From NCBI GenBank assembly GCA_019009955.1, contig CM032228.1:173610001-173674000 (forward strand): a stretch of DNA of 64,000 nt, written 5' to 3'. The notes under the pieces were generated by a model. It was not told where the DNA came from, made no database searches, and worked only from the letters and a program-made list of their open reading frames with translations. Below, in pieces: positions 22,516 to 32,955 of the stretch (positions are counted from its first letter, which is position 1; each line of letters starts with the position of its first letter). Source of the stretch: Riptortus pedestris. Its lineage: Eukaryota; Arthropoda; Insecta; Hemiptera; Alydidae. The translations under genes and the position numbers were made by a program.

Positions 22516-24387
22516 ATACCAATGGCTATATAATTTAAAGAAAAAATGTTGGATGCCTAATTCTAGTAGTTAACTTCTATACAGATTGCTTATCTTCATT
22601 CAGATAAATAATATGTAAGAACATTTTATAATCATAATTAAAAAACAAACCACAGGTTATAACAGATTCCAATTAATTAATTAAATTAAATTTAAATTAC
22701 TTACAAAAAAAAAATAAATAGTAATAAAAATAACTCTTAACTTTGTTTCTTTCTTGATTTCTTCCTATAAGTGTTGCTTATTTTTTATTCCTAATGAGTC
22801 AATGACAATTACCGCAGCTATAGGTGATTGATTAGATGTTGTAGGCAATAGCGTAATAAGCTTTGCCTCATTATAATAATTGAATAAACTCTCCAGACAG
22901 TAATAATTAATTTCCCAGCTACAAAACACTTGAAAGAAATTAAAACGGTATACACGATCAGGTAATTTCACTAAAACGGGCTTACTAATGAAGAACTATG
23001 GGGAGCAATCCTGATACAATGCAGAACAGGGAAGGGCCAGCACTCCTCCTAAGCAGAACACACTTTAGCTGCCGGAATTGGCTTAATAAATTGTTCCGCA
23101 AAATATAATTAGGTTTAGTGAGAGGAGAAATTATCCTCTGCTCTACTTGAGCTCTTTCCCCTTACTTTATCAGAAGTTTGTTGCAGGAGTTAACGTTCTG
23201 TAGCTTCCATAACTCATAAAGGTGTAAATATTTTCTAATGACCCAAAACTTATTATCTCGTTTCACAAAATGCTGTTAACAAAATGAGGTTGTAAATATT
23301 TGTTGTTCGATTTTCTTTGCTTTAATTATCTTAAAAGTAAGCAGAATGAGGGTTAGAAAAAAAAAATATCCCAGGCATCCATTGCCTAATTTTTCTTCTC
23401 CATTATAAGTATATCTCCCCTGTTAAAATGGATTTTCAGTACTTCATAAAAAATTAAATATTCATTTAATAAAACGATCAAATAAAGGTACGTCATCCTG
23501 TGTAATTATCGGGCTTTCTAAGGTGCCTAGAATTACCATGGATAAATGTGTGATATCATTTTTTCAACTGAATTGTGCTACAGAGTCCTCAATGTTTATT
23601 TTAATCTATAATTAATTCTTTCTATGGATACCTTATTAACATGATTGAAAGTGTAAACACACACCTAGTAAGTCTATCATTTTTCTTTTGATCTTGTAAA
23701 TCTTGATAATAATACATTTTCTATTTAAATAAACATTGGACTCGCTGACAGATAAAATCGGACGATGAGTGGGAATTTATGAATGTGCAAAATTAAAAAA
23801 TAGCTTATATCTTTGTTTTAATACGTCGGATTGAATCATGTTAATTACCAACCTTTTTAAAAAAAAATAATAGTCGTTTTGTGATGTTTGTTCAATACAT
23901 TGTTCTCTAATTTGAATATTAACAGAATAATTTATAATTACATGCATTTGGTCTTCAGTGAATCTCCACTTCCATTAATGTGGCTTTCCCCTACCATATT
24001 AAATAAACTAAACATCTCTTCTCCAGCTTAATTTATATATCTTGTGTACGCAGGAATTATAGGATGGCAAACATAGAGAATTGTATTTGTAGATGACCTC
24101 ATCTGTGCCATGACGCAATGACACCATCCTTATTTCATTCGTTCATTTTCCTCTGTTTGCAGGAGTTTTCTCCATGAATGCACAGTTGACATAACCCCTC
24201 TTTAAGTAGAGTTTGGTGAGGTAAATCAATACATTGTATTTAACGTATGACAAAATGGCACATATGAAAAACAAAAGAATGAATTAATGTATTGTATGAC
24301 TATGTGAAGAATGTGTTACTATGAAAATAAAGTGATGCAACTAGGTTAGACGTCACACATGCACTTAAGACGGCTCGAAAACCCAAA
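22516..24387. other. AT-rich sequence, nothing recognised
   Basis: Many A/T runs. No repeat family or coding remnant identified. It ends at the Penelope-like fragment. Confidence 0.4.
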
Positions 24388-24549
24388 ATGAATCTTTCAC
24401 GAAAAGAAATTTCCGCCCTTAAAAATTTAAGATGTAGAGAAAATATAATAATTACTAAAGCCGATAAAAGCAATTCAACAGTAATTATGGATATAGATTC
24501 CTATAAAACAAAAATAAATGGTCTTTTAGATCCACTGGTGTACGAAAAA

Positions 24550-24953
24550 GTCCGTCACGCAGGGGCTGCGTAAACTAAGCAGATTTCACACAATTTTTAC
24601 AATAGAGGAATTTCACGAGAATCAAGCAGTTAAGGAAACGGCCGAACTAGCTTTTGGCGGGAAAGTCACTCTCGTCCGTTAGTGGCCCAGATTTAATAAA
24701 AATGCAAATATCTTGGTTAATATTCAAGAACAATATTTATAGCAAATTTAATTTTCAATACGATTGGTTCTATACAATTTTTCGATCCGACCTATGGTAA
24801 CAGAGGTATTCTGAATTTTAGAAAATCCTCCCCTCTAAACCCCCCTCTCCCAGGCCCAATTTCAGCCGTTAACGAACTTGATCTTTCTTTTTACATAAAA
24901 CTACTAAATATCGCGCGCCCAAACAAAAATTGCGACTGCTAAAGCGGTAACAG

Positions 24954-25001
<48 letters not shown>

Positions 25002-25127
25002 TTTTGAACGGACCTCATTTTCGTCATCTACTAGGCAGGATCGATGGACATTTGAAGAAAAATTTCGAAAATTCCGTCATGAGTACAACCTCAATAGCTG
25101 ATTTCTCTTAAGGGAAATCTGCTAAAA
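24550..25127 (+). mobile_element. Family H element, copy 5, inserted in the Penelope-like RT
   Basis: A complete copy from GTCCGTCACGCAGGGGCTGC to the stem-loop GATTTCTCTTAAGGGAAATC and TGCTAAAA. The flanks are host reading frame on both sides: VYEK ends at 24549 and GIRDPIR starts at 25128. Removing 24550-25127 rejoins the host frame, which fixes the element's extent to within the A-run ambiguity and leaves no obvious target duplication. The ACGCAG-GGG-CTGCGT hairpin lies at 24557-24571 and the TA core at 24957-24998. Confidence 0.93.
24957..24998. repeat. (TA)n microsatellite core of H copy 5
   Basis: About 20 TA units, shorter than in copies 1, 7 and 9. Confidence 0.95.
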
Positions 25128-25885
25128 GGAATTAGAGACCCGATCAGGGTTATTGAAAACAAAATAAAGAGAATCCTAAAAAAAAAAAAAAACAGCAATT
25201 TGGATAAAAAAGCAATAAACGAGTGGTTACCCAGTGTCTCAAAAATACCACGCATTAACGGGTTACCAAACTCCATAAGAAAGAACTCCATTCAGACCGA
25301 TAGTATCTATGATAGGTGCACCAACGTACCAACCCAGCAATGGTGTTAGCCCGCAATTTGAGCTTATTCATAGGTCACACACCATCGTACGTTAGGAATT
25401 CAACCCATCTTGTGGGACTACTAAAGAATGTAGAATTAATGGATTCGGACGTATTAGCCAGCTTTGATGTCGAGTCATTACTAACGTCCCAGTACAAGAC
25501 TCCATCGGGCTCTAGTAAAAAATAAAGGTTGGTTAAGTAACGAGATGTTAGATTTATTTGAACTAGTACTAACTTCATGTTATTTTTATAAGACAATAAC
25601 ATATTCAAACAAAAACAAGGACTCGCTATGGGAAGCCCCCTGTCGTCAGTTGTGGCCAATCTCTTTATGAAAGATACCGAATCGACAGCAGAAAAATGGG
25701 CAGTGAAACCCACATTTTATGGCTTAGATATGTAGACGACATTTTTATAATTTGGCCAATTTTTTTTAACTTCATAAACGCCACTCCTACTAACGCGATT
25801 TTGACTACAAGCTATTACATTATTGTAAAACATCACCTGGCCATCTTAAGACATTTCATGTATTGTTTACGAAGTGTACTTAAAA

Positions 25886-26273
25886 TTCCGTTACGCAGGG
25901 GCAGCAAAAGCTTAAGCATTTATTGATTGAAACATTTTTGCAACGAGATTGATTCAATACAATTTTTCGATCCGTAGCCATAATAACGGAGATTTTCGAA
26001 ATTCCTCTCCTCTAAACGACTCCTCATATTGATTGGATTTCAGCCGTTAACGAACTTGATCTTTCTTTTCACATAAAACGATTAAATATCAAAAAGTTTT
26101 GGTAAAGATCAAACAATAATAAACGCTAGAGCGTTAACAGATAAAAATATATACAATTTTGAATGGACCTTATTTTTTTCATCTCGATAGATAGACATTA
26201 GAAGAAATGTTTTGAAAATTGCGCCATGAATACAACCTCAATAGCTGATTTCTCTTAAGGAAAATCTGCTAAA
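25886..26273 (+). mobile_element. Family H element, copy 6 (short, diverged)
   Basis: Begins TTCCGTTACGCAGGGGCAGC. It has CGATCCGTAGCCATAATAAC and AACGAACTTGATCTTTC, only a trace of the TA core (AAATATATACAATTTTGAAT), and ends with CAATAGCTGATTTCTCTTAA and AAAATCTGCTAAAA. It truncates the Penelope-like remnant, so a second H insertion has hit the same host element. Confidence 0.82.
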
Positions 26274-27040
26274 ATGCATAAATAGTTTATAAATAAATGG
26301 ATAAAATTCAGAATGCGTTGACGATGCCATCAGTATGAGATTAACACATTTTTACGGGATTCCTGCACACGGTAAATCTGACCGTATAGGGTTTTTAACA
26401 ATAATCATAAAAGTTGTTTCCTTTGCCCGTGCCTTCCTGTATTCATTAGTTTATATACTTATACTTATATACTTCAGAAATCTTACTATGTGTCTGATGG
26501 TATAAAACATCTGAACGTATAAAACACACACAAAAAACGCCAGTGAAGAGCCCTCAAAAATGAATACGATAAAACAGGAATTATGATTTTAAGGGCCTGC
26601 AGGTAGGGAGAGTTACTGTCCACCTAACATGTATGTCAACTGACTACAAGCCTTGCTCGGCCATAGAAAAGCCCTCGTAGTTCCATAGAGAAAGGTGAGA
26701 ATACAGGAGCGGGAACATGTTTGCAGGCGACACGACAGAATGATGGAGTGTTCTCCAGTCGGTTCGAGGGCTTCCGCCGATTTGACATTTATTCCAGTTT
26801 TGTTCTGGAGTGTCACCTGCAGCGGAGACACTTTTAAATGTTCGTTACGCATCAGCCGAGTCAGGACTGGTCGATTTATTTACCCTACCCCCAGGCAATT
26901 TGCTAAAGGGCCTTCTCTTCTTCAATATATAATTCATTACTTCATTTCAATCGATTTCCTAAATACAAGAGAACAGAAAAGAAAAAAAAGTCGATTCTTT
27001 GAATCTTTAGTAAATCTGCAATCTGTTAAAAAAAAAAAAA
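26274..27040. other. Unassigned sequence
   Basis: Overlapping frames are open around 26613-27099 on both strands in a more balanced patch, none resembling a known family. The stretch ends in an A-run next to H copy 7. Confidence 0.35.
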
Positions 27041-27472
27041 GTCCGTCACGCAGGGGTTGCGTAAACGAAGCAGATTTCCCACGTGAAGTTATACAATAGA
27101 GATCTCCATACGAGAACCGAACAGTTACGGCAAACGGCCGAACTAGCTTTTGGCTGGAAACTCAGTCGTCCGTTAAGGCCCAAATTGAATAAAAATGCAA
27201 ATATCTCGGATAATATTCAAGATAGAGAAGAAATGTATAGAACAATATTTATAGTAAATTTAATTTACAATAAGATTGGTTTTATACAATTGTTTGATCC
27301 GACGTATGGTAACGGAGATATTTCGAATTTTCGAAAATCTCCCCTCTAAACCCCCCCTCCCACTGGTCCGATTTCAGCCATTAACGAACTTGATCTGTCT
27401 TTTTGCATTAAACGTTTAAATATCGAGTTTGGTAACGATCAAACGAAAATTGCGACCGCTAGAGCGTTAACA

Positions 27473-27543
<71 letters not shown>

Positions 27544-27652
27544 GAACGGACCTCATTTTCGTCATCTCTATGGATTTTTGAAGAAATTTTTCGAAACTCG
27601 CGTCATGAGTACGACCTCAATAGCTGATTTCCCTTAAGGGAAATCTGCTAAA
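27041..27652 (+). mobile_element. Family H element, copy 7 (best preserved compact copy)
   Basis: Flanked by a long A-run on the left. It starts GTCCGTCACGCAGGGGTTGC, has CAGATTTCCCACGTGAAGTT about 30 nt in, the full common body, about 31 TA units (27476-27537), the 3' half, and a perfect 20-bp terminal palindrome GATTTCCCTTAAGGGAAATC followed by TGCTAAAA. No protein is encoded. Confidence 0.92.
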
Positions 27653-27703
27653 AATTGCTATTGAGCTATACTCATATCACGATGTTACCTAGGAGATAAC
27701 AGA

Positions 27704-28400
27704 AGTCCGTCAGCCAGGGGCTAGGGTAACTAAGCAGAATTTCCACGAGCGTATTTGTAATTATCTCAAAATGTTAAAGTTCAATGAAAACTATATTTAG
27801 TATTTAGAGTTTAAATGCTAGTATATAGTGCTTCATAATATAACAGCTTATTGATTATCTGACATGAGTAGGAGTGATGGTTTACAGGGGGCCAAAAACT
27901 AAAAAAAAGAAAATACCTCGGTTAGTCATGAAACATATATAATAACGTTTATTGAACATTACATTTGCAATAATATTGGTTCTATACAATTTTTCGATCC
28001 GATAGATAATAACAGAGATATTAAGAACTGTGGAAATCCACCCCTCTAGCTTTTTGTAAAACGAGAGACCAAGTTCGTTAATGTCTGAAATCCGTCCAAG
28101 GGGAGGGGGGGGGGGTTAGAGGAGGGGAATTTCGAAAATTTTTAATATCTCTGTTATTACAGGTAGGATCGAAAAATTGTATAGAACGAATCTAATTGGA
28201 AATGTAATTTTCTATAAATAATGTTACGTACGGTTTTTCACTATCTTCATTATTAGGCTAACCCAGAATAAGGGAAGGGGAAAACCAAATGTCGGAAATA
28301 TCTCCGTTATTATGGATAACTCAATTTATTGCAACTGACTTATGCAAATCTCCACTCCTACTGAAACGATTTTCACTTCGAGCACCTGAGGCACTTAACG
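27704..28400. mobile_element. Family H element, copy 8: two 5' halves head-on in inverted orientation
   Basis: From 27704 (GTCCGTCAGCCAGGGGCTAG) the 5' body runs on the plus strand to about 28048 (CACCCCTCTAG). From there the same body runs on the minus strand (CCAAGTTCGTTAATGTCTGA, then GGGGGGTTAGAGG, AGGATCGAAAAATTGTATAG, TGTAATTTTCTATAAATAAT). The two arms meet near CTAGCTTTTTGTAAAACG. There is no TA core. The right arm decays after about 28400. An inverted duplication, or two copies joined by a deletion. Confidence 0.75.
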
Positions 28401-29440
28401 TCTTATGCCAGCATAAATTTCAAGCCCTATTTACAAGGCGCGGGAGAAAAGGCTAATGTAGGATGTGAAATGACGCCATCCAAAAAAAGAGTCGCGTCAA
28501 ACAGCAATGGCCAAGTCGTATACCTTTCGAAAACCCATGTTTAAAGACTGTTATTCAAGAAAAATAAACATAACAAATGCTATTCAGATATCATTTTAAA
28601 TATCTTTTGTTATGCACATCTTTGTCATAAAGCGGCTATGAAAAGAATATAATTCAGTATAATTAATTTAGGAGTCATTTGAACTTGAAGTGATTGCAAA
28701 TTATCCTTTAGTGTGCAATATATTTTTTTTTTCTTTATTAAGGCTGAATTACACCATTTCCTGAAAATCAGTCTGCTCATTATAAAGTATGTAGCTTCAA
28801 AGGAAAAACAACTTTTCATAGAATAAGACTACCAGATGATATTAAGCGCACGCCTGTTTAAACGCCAATAGTTCTTATAATTTTAATTAAAGATAAGACA
28901 ATAATTTAAAAAAAAAACCACAGGGTAAGTCCTTATATATTTAGACTGAGACCGCTAATTATGAGCATAATGAAAGTTTTGTGCTGACCGTTAAGGGTTC
29001 TTAAATGGCCTAATGAATTTTCATTGGCGACCCTATAGGAGCGGGGCGATTGGTGGCATTTGGAGGGCTGTGTTTTTCCTTGGCTCCAATCCAAAGACAG
29101 TTGTTCGCTTCGGATGAACCCTCCAACCACCACCAGATCGCGCTCGCCCTCACCAATTCCCTCCTCTCCCCTTCAAGGCTCTTTCATTCTCAAGACATTC
29201 CTCTATCCAGAAGAAAATAAAGCAATCCAGAGTCTTAGTTCTATTCAACTATTCCAAGATAATATATTATTCTTCATTTATACGGCTATTTTATACTTTC
29301 TCTCACAATGGCTCTATTTCTGTATCATGGTTTGAAAATGGAATTCGAGATGCCATCAGCACTCAAGAAATATTAATTTGAACATCTATTTAGTTATTTA
29401 TACAGGAGGACCCGCAACTAGGCGATTTGGCTCAAAGTTT
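28401..29440. other. Mostly unassigned, with an 85-bp dispersed repeat and a GC-richer patch
   Basis: Positions 28868-28950 (AGTTCTTATAATTTTAATTA to CACAGGGTAAGTCCTTATAT) recur at 43027-43110. Around 29030-29175 the composition is markedly more balanced (GGAGCGGGGCGATTGG, CCAACCACCACCAGATCGCG) without repeat sequence. Short frames are open there but no family is recognised. Confidence 0.4.
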
Positions 29441-29517
29441 AACAATAGAATAAAATCAATATAATAGAAAAATAACAAAAACTGTAGCAAAAAATAATAA
29501 ACACAAATAAATAAACC

Positions 29518-29764
29518 TTAAATACAAGTAATAAAAACTAAAAATATTATACTATATTACAAATATTACATTTAACTAGTATTAAAGGTAACAATTTAAA
29601 ATGGTTTAATTATTTAAAAAAAATAAAATTAAATTAAACACGATAAATAAATATTAAATACAAGTAATAAAACAGCAAATATTATACTATACTACAAATA
29701 TTACATTAAAGTAGTATTAAAGATAATAATTTAAAATGGTTTTATTATAAAACAAATAAAATAA

Positions 29765-29765
<1 letters not shown>
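29518..29765. repeat. ~136-bp tandem duplication, AT-rich
   Basis: TTAAATACAAGTAATAAAA at 29518 recurs at 29654. Both units go on with ATTATACTAT(A)TTACAAATAT and TAGTATTAAAG...TTTAAAATGGTT. Two units, diverged by small indels. Confidence 0.85.

Positions 29766-29766
<1 letters not shown>

Positions 29767-29812
<46 letters not shown>
29767..29812. repeat. (TA)n microsatellite
   Basis: About 22 TA units directly after the tandem duplication. Confidence 0.95.
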
Positions 29813-29814
<2 letters not shown>

Positions 29815-29904
29815 TTTTTATTCATTTATACCAGAACATTTATATTATCTAAAATTATATTAAATTCAAACAAAAAGAGATGTCAAAATCAAATAGAAGA
29901 GAAA

Positions 29905-30320
29905 TTAAATTTTATAAAACAAATTCAATTTTTTAAAGAGGTTTAGTGTTTTCTTGATATGGGGGCTCCTGTCAGTAAGTAGTTCGTACATGTTTTGCAG
30001 GTTTACTAAGCATTCAATGTTCCTGCAGTTAGTCAGTATGTGTTTAATGGTTAATGGTTCACGGAATGTTCCGCAGAGAGGTATTTCAGTTCTCGCCATG
30101 AGGTATAATAAGGCTCTATATTTCGCAGATGATTTTCTGATGTTCTAAGCCAATATTTGCGCCATCCATTTAAAATTGTCTGCTAGGGTTAGTAAGTTAA
30201 AATCAGAAGATTGTCTCAGGGCAGCATGTTTCTCTGCGTCGTTTGTACGTCTGATGTTTTCATGTCCTAGAACCCACAACATTGTTACTTTTGAACATCT
30301 AATGAAAGTGTTAATTTTAA
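29905..30320 (-). pseudogene. Non-LTR retrotransposon RNase H / C-terminal remnant
   Basis: On the minus strand from about 30318 the frame reads INTFIRCSKVTMLWVLGHEN and then RRTNDAEKHAAL. This corresponds to the V-x-L-x-W-V-P-G-H-x-G-x-x-G-N-E-x-A-D segment that ends RNase H domains of Jockey/I/R1-type LINEs. An in-frame stop (30145-30147) follows. The frame then continues through KYRALLYLMARTEIPLCG to PLTIKHILTNCRNIECLV and a closing LNLFKKLNLFYKI, matching the C-x-(C/G)-x-x-P-L-T-x-x-H-I-L-x-x-C tail and terminal phenylalanine-rich segment of such proteins. The key histidine of GH is present, but the usual P-G and N-E-A-D residues are altered. The copy is inactive and lacks RT and endonuclease. 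Confidence 0.78.
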
Positions 30321-30576
30321 ATTGTCAATCGCAATCCAATAGATATTGATATTAAGATTGCCAGCAGCTCTTATTGTGTATTCGAGGTACATCCACTGCT
30401 ATCACCTGAACAAGACGTGTTCTTTGACAAATTTACTAGTGCTTTATTTCTGTATATCATTTTCGTAGGGCACAATATTACCTATAGACATGCAAGAGTT
30501 CAATAAATAATTAAACTTTTTTTCATCTACAATTTTTTTTTCCCCACCATCCTTATTTATATTTTTAGATTTATAT

Positions 30577-30627
<51 letters not shown>

Positions 30628-31084
30628 TGTATAATAAATATAATATGTATTATATATACAAAAATTAATTCACAAAAATACAACCGTTTTCCAAATAACG
30701 GAAATATATATATATATATATATAGTGGGAATAGACAAGAAGGTTCTTCATATCTCTTTGTCGAGGGTATCATTATTGATACTTTAGATATTATTTCCCA
30801 CCATATATTTTAATTTTAACTTTGACCAGTGATCTTATTATAGTTCGACGGATCATGTTATTCTAATAATAAAGTTTTTAATTTATATTTAGTAACATAC
30901 ACCTTTTAGGTTGCTCACTGTATTAAAATATTTTAGTTATTTAGCTGACTAGATACAATATGTATTGTTTTACTTAGAAGTGGTATTGTCCTAGGGATTT
31001 ATTTCAGTTGCTGTTTGCTTCAGCATCTCAGTGTAATTTAGCAACCCCACAAACTGTAAATATAAAACATAATAACGCTACATT
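30321..31084. other. AT-rich sequence with short (TA)n/(CA)n tracts
   Basis: CA then TA repeats lie at 30577-30624 and a short TA tract at 30705-30723. No coding or dispersed repeat feature is recognised. Confidence 0.5.
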
Positions 31085-31220
31085 TTAGCAGATTTCCCTT
31101 AAGGGAAATCAGCTATTGAGGTTGTACTCATGGCGGAATTTTCGACATTTTTCTTCAAATGTCCATCGATCCTACTTAGTAGATGACGAAAATGAGGTCC
31201 GTTCAAAACTGTATATATAT

Positions 31221-31274
<54 letters not shown>

Positions 31275-32955
31275 CTGTTACCGCTCTAGCGGTCACTATT
31301 TTTGTTTGATCGTTACGAAACTCGAAATTTAGTCGTTTTATGTAAAAAGCAAGATTAAGTTCGTTAACGGCTGAAATCGGACCAGTGGGAGGGGGGGTTT
31401 AGAGGGGAGGATTTTCGAAAATTCGAAATATCTCCGTTACTATACGTCGGATCGAACAATTGTATAGGATCAATCTTATTGCAAATTACATTTACTATAA
31501 ATATTGTTTTATACATATTTTTTGTATAATGAGTATTAACCGAGATATTTGTATTTTTTGTATTGAGTTCCGCTTTCAGTAAACCCCCACTCCTACTAGG
31601 GACATATTAATAATAAGCTGATATCTCATGAACCACCTCATTATTAGGTGAAATACAAAATATTGTTTTCAACAAAACTTTATTTTACGAGGTACAAACA
31701 AATACGTTCTGTTGACCACCCCCCCCATTTTTTTTTTGTTTTTTTTTTTTTCTTTTTTTTCCTTTTTTTTTGGACTACAAAAATTGAGTGATTGAGATAG
31801 AAATTATTTTGATTCATTTCAAATTACTCCACTAACTATAGTAAATAGTTTCCAATAAAATTAATATTTTATATTCAGACATATTTCTTTAATTGGGGGC
31901 TCAGGTTAGCCATGCGAGTTAAAGGGTTGAACTTTATCTCACATGGTAAACCTAGAGTGGCGAGTTCGATTCTTGCCTGGGCAAAGGAAATTATTTAGTG
32001 ACGAAATTCATTAAATAACGTCCTAAAATCCCACCCCTGGCTAGAAAAGGGTGGTAACCTGTAGATAACCCGTCCCGATTAGCCTAAGTTGCAAAAAGTG
32101 GACGTTAATAAATAATAATAATATTTCTTTAATTGTTTGTTTTTCCGGTCTATCTATCGATACTGCACTACAAGGTTGGCTAACCTGTTTGTTTACAATC
32201 CAGCCGTATTACGTTGTAGGGACTATTAACTTATATTGTAAATTAACTGAAAGATTTCTCATTGCCGTTTGTAATTATTCACTAATATTCACGGAAGTGT
32301 TACCTGTATGTATATTTATCTATTGTAAGCCGTCCCTGGCTAACCTGCTTGTTCCTTAATCATGTGAAAATCTCATAACCGTCTGAATCGTATTTTGCCC
32401 CCCCCCCCTTTCTATTTTCTTCCAGGATTCCTAAATTTGGAATGGTTGTGATTAAAATTATTCTGGTCTATTATTAATTACAGTACTAGATATAATAAAT
32501 AGTTATGAATAAAATTTATAACTTATATTCAAATATATTTCCGTAATTTCTTTTATTTCCGGTAAAAGCTGGCTAACCTGATTGTTTACAACTCAGACTG
32601 TTTGCTATCAGGAAAATTCTTACCATTTGACTTGCCCTTTATTTCTTTACTTAATATTCACTGCAGTATTAAGTCTTACAAATAATAGTTATTCTGTGGT
32701 ACTATTTAGTGTTGGTGTAATAAGTGTTCAGAGCGCTGCTATCATTAAAGGTAAGTTCATCTTTTGTGTTCTTGTTCTTTTTTTGAGATTGAATTGTTTT
32801 TAATTTAATCTCGGAGCCTAACGGACGAGAGTTACTTTTCCGCCAAAAGCTAGTTCGGCCGTTTCCTTGACTGGCTTGGCTCTCGTGAAATTCCTCTATT
32901 GTATAACTTCACGTGGGAAATCTGCTTAGTTTACGCAGCCCCTGCGTGACGGACT
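31085..32955 (-). mobile_element. Family H element, copy 9 (long form) carrying a nested SINE
   Basis: On the minus strand it starts near 32955 (complement AGTCCGTCACGCAGGGGCTG) with CAGATTTCCCACGTGAAGTT and ends at 31085 with the perfect GATTTCCCTTAAGGGAAATC palindrome and TGCTAA. The long-form body is present, and part of it is repeated internally: GGCTAACCTG(T/A)TTGTTTACAA occurs near 32178 and 32571, with a partial GGCTAACCTGCTTGTT near 32338. A TA core lies at 31211-31270. A SINE with target duplication sits at 31895-32120, so the H copy is older than that SINE. Confidence 0.88.
31895..32120 (+). mobile_element. tRNA-derived SINE, copy B (full length, exact target duplication)
   Basis: Starts GGGGGCTCAGGTTAGCC. 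The A-box-like TTAGCCATGCGAG and the B box GAGTTCGATTC are spaced as in a class II (Leu/Ser-like) tRNA. The conserved body then follows (CCTGGCTAGAAAAGGGTGGT, AACCTGTAGATAACCCGTCC) with an AATAATAATA tail. The 14-15 bp ATATTTCTTTAATTG stands on both sides (31881 and 32121), which shows retrotransposition into the H element. It encodes no protein and would depend on a LINE partner. Confidence 0.95.

Larger units (their letters stand above)
24388..25885 (+). pseudogene. Penelope-like element reverse transcriptase remnant, split by family H
   Basis: Several blocks appear in the order of Penelope-like RTs. First is an N-terminal module ISALKNLRCRENIIITKADK with STVIMDIDSYKTKINGLLD. After the H insertion come RDPIRVIENKIKRILKK, then INGLPNSIRKNSIQ, IGHTPSYVRNSTHLVGLLKN and DSDVLASFDVESLLTS (catalytic D region). 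Next is QGLAMGSPLSSVVANLFM, and finally WLRYVDDIFIIWP, which holds the YVDD catalytic motif (near 25730). Frameshifts and stops separate the blocks. The C-terminal GIY-YIG endonuclease is not found. The sequence ends where another H element begins at 25886. The ILKKKK region is an A-run. Such elements copy themselves by target-primed reverse transcription. This copy is dead. Confidence 0.85.
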
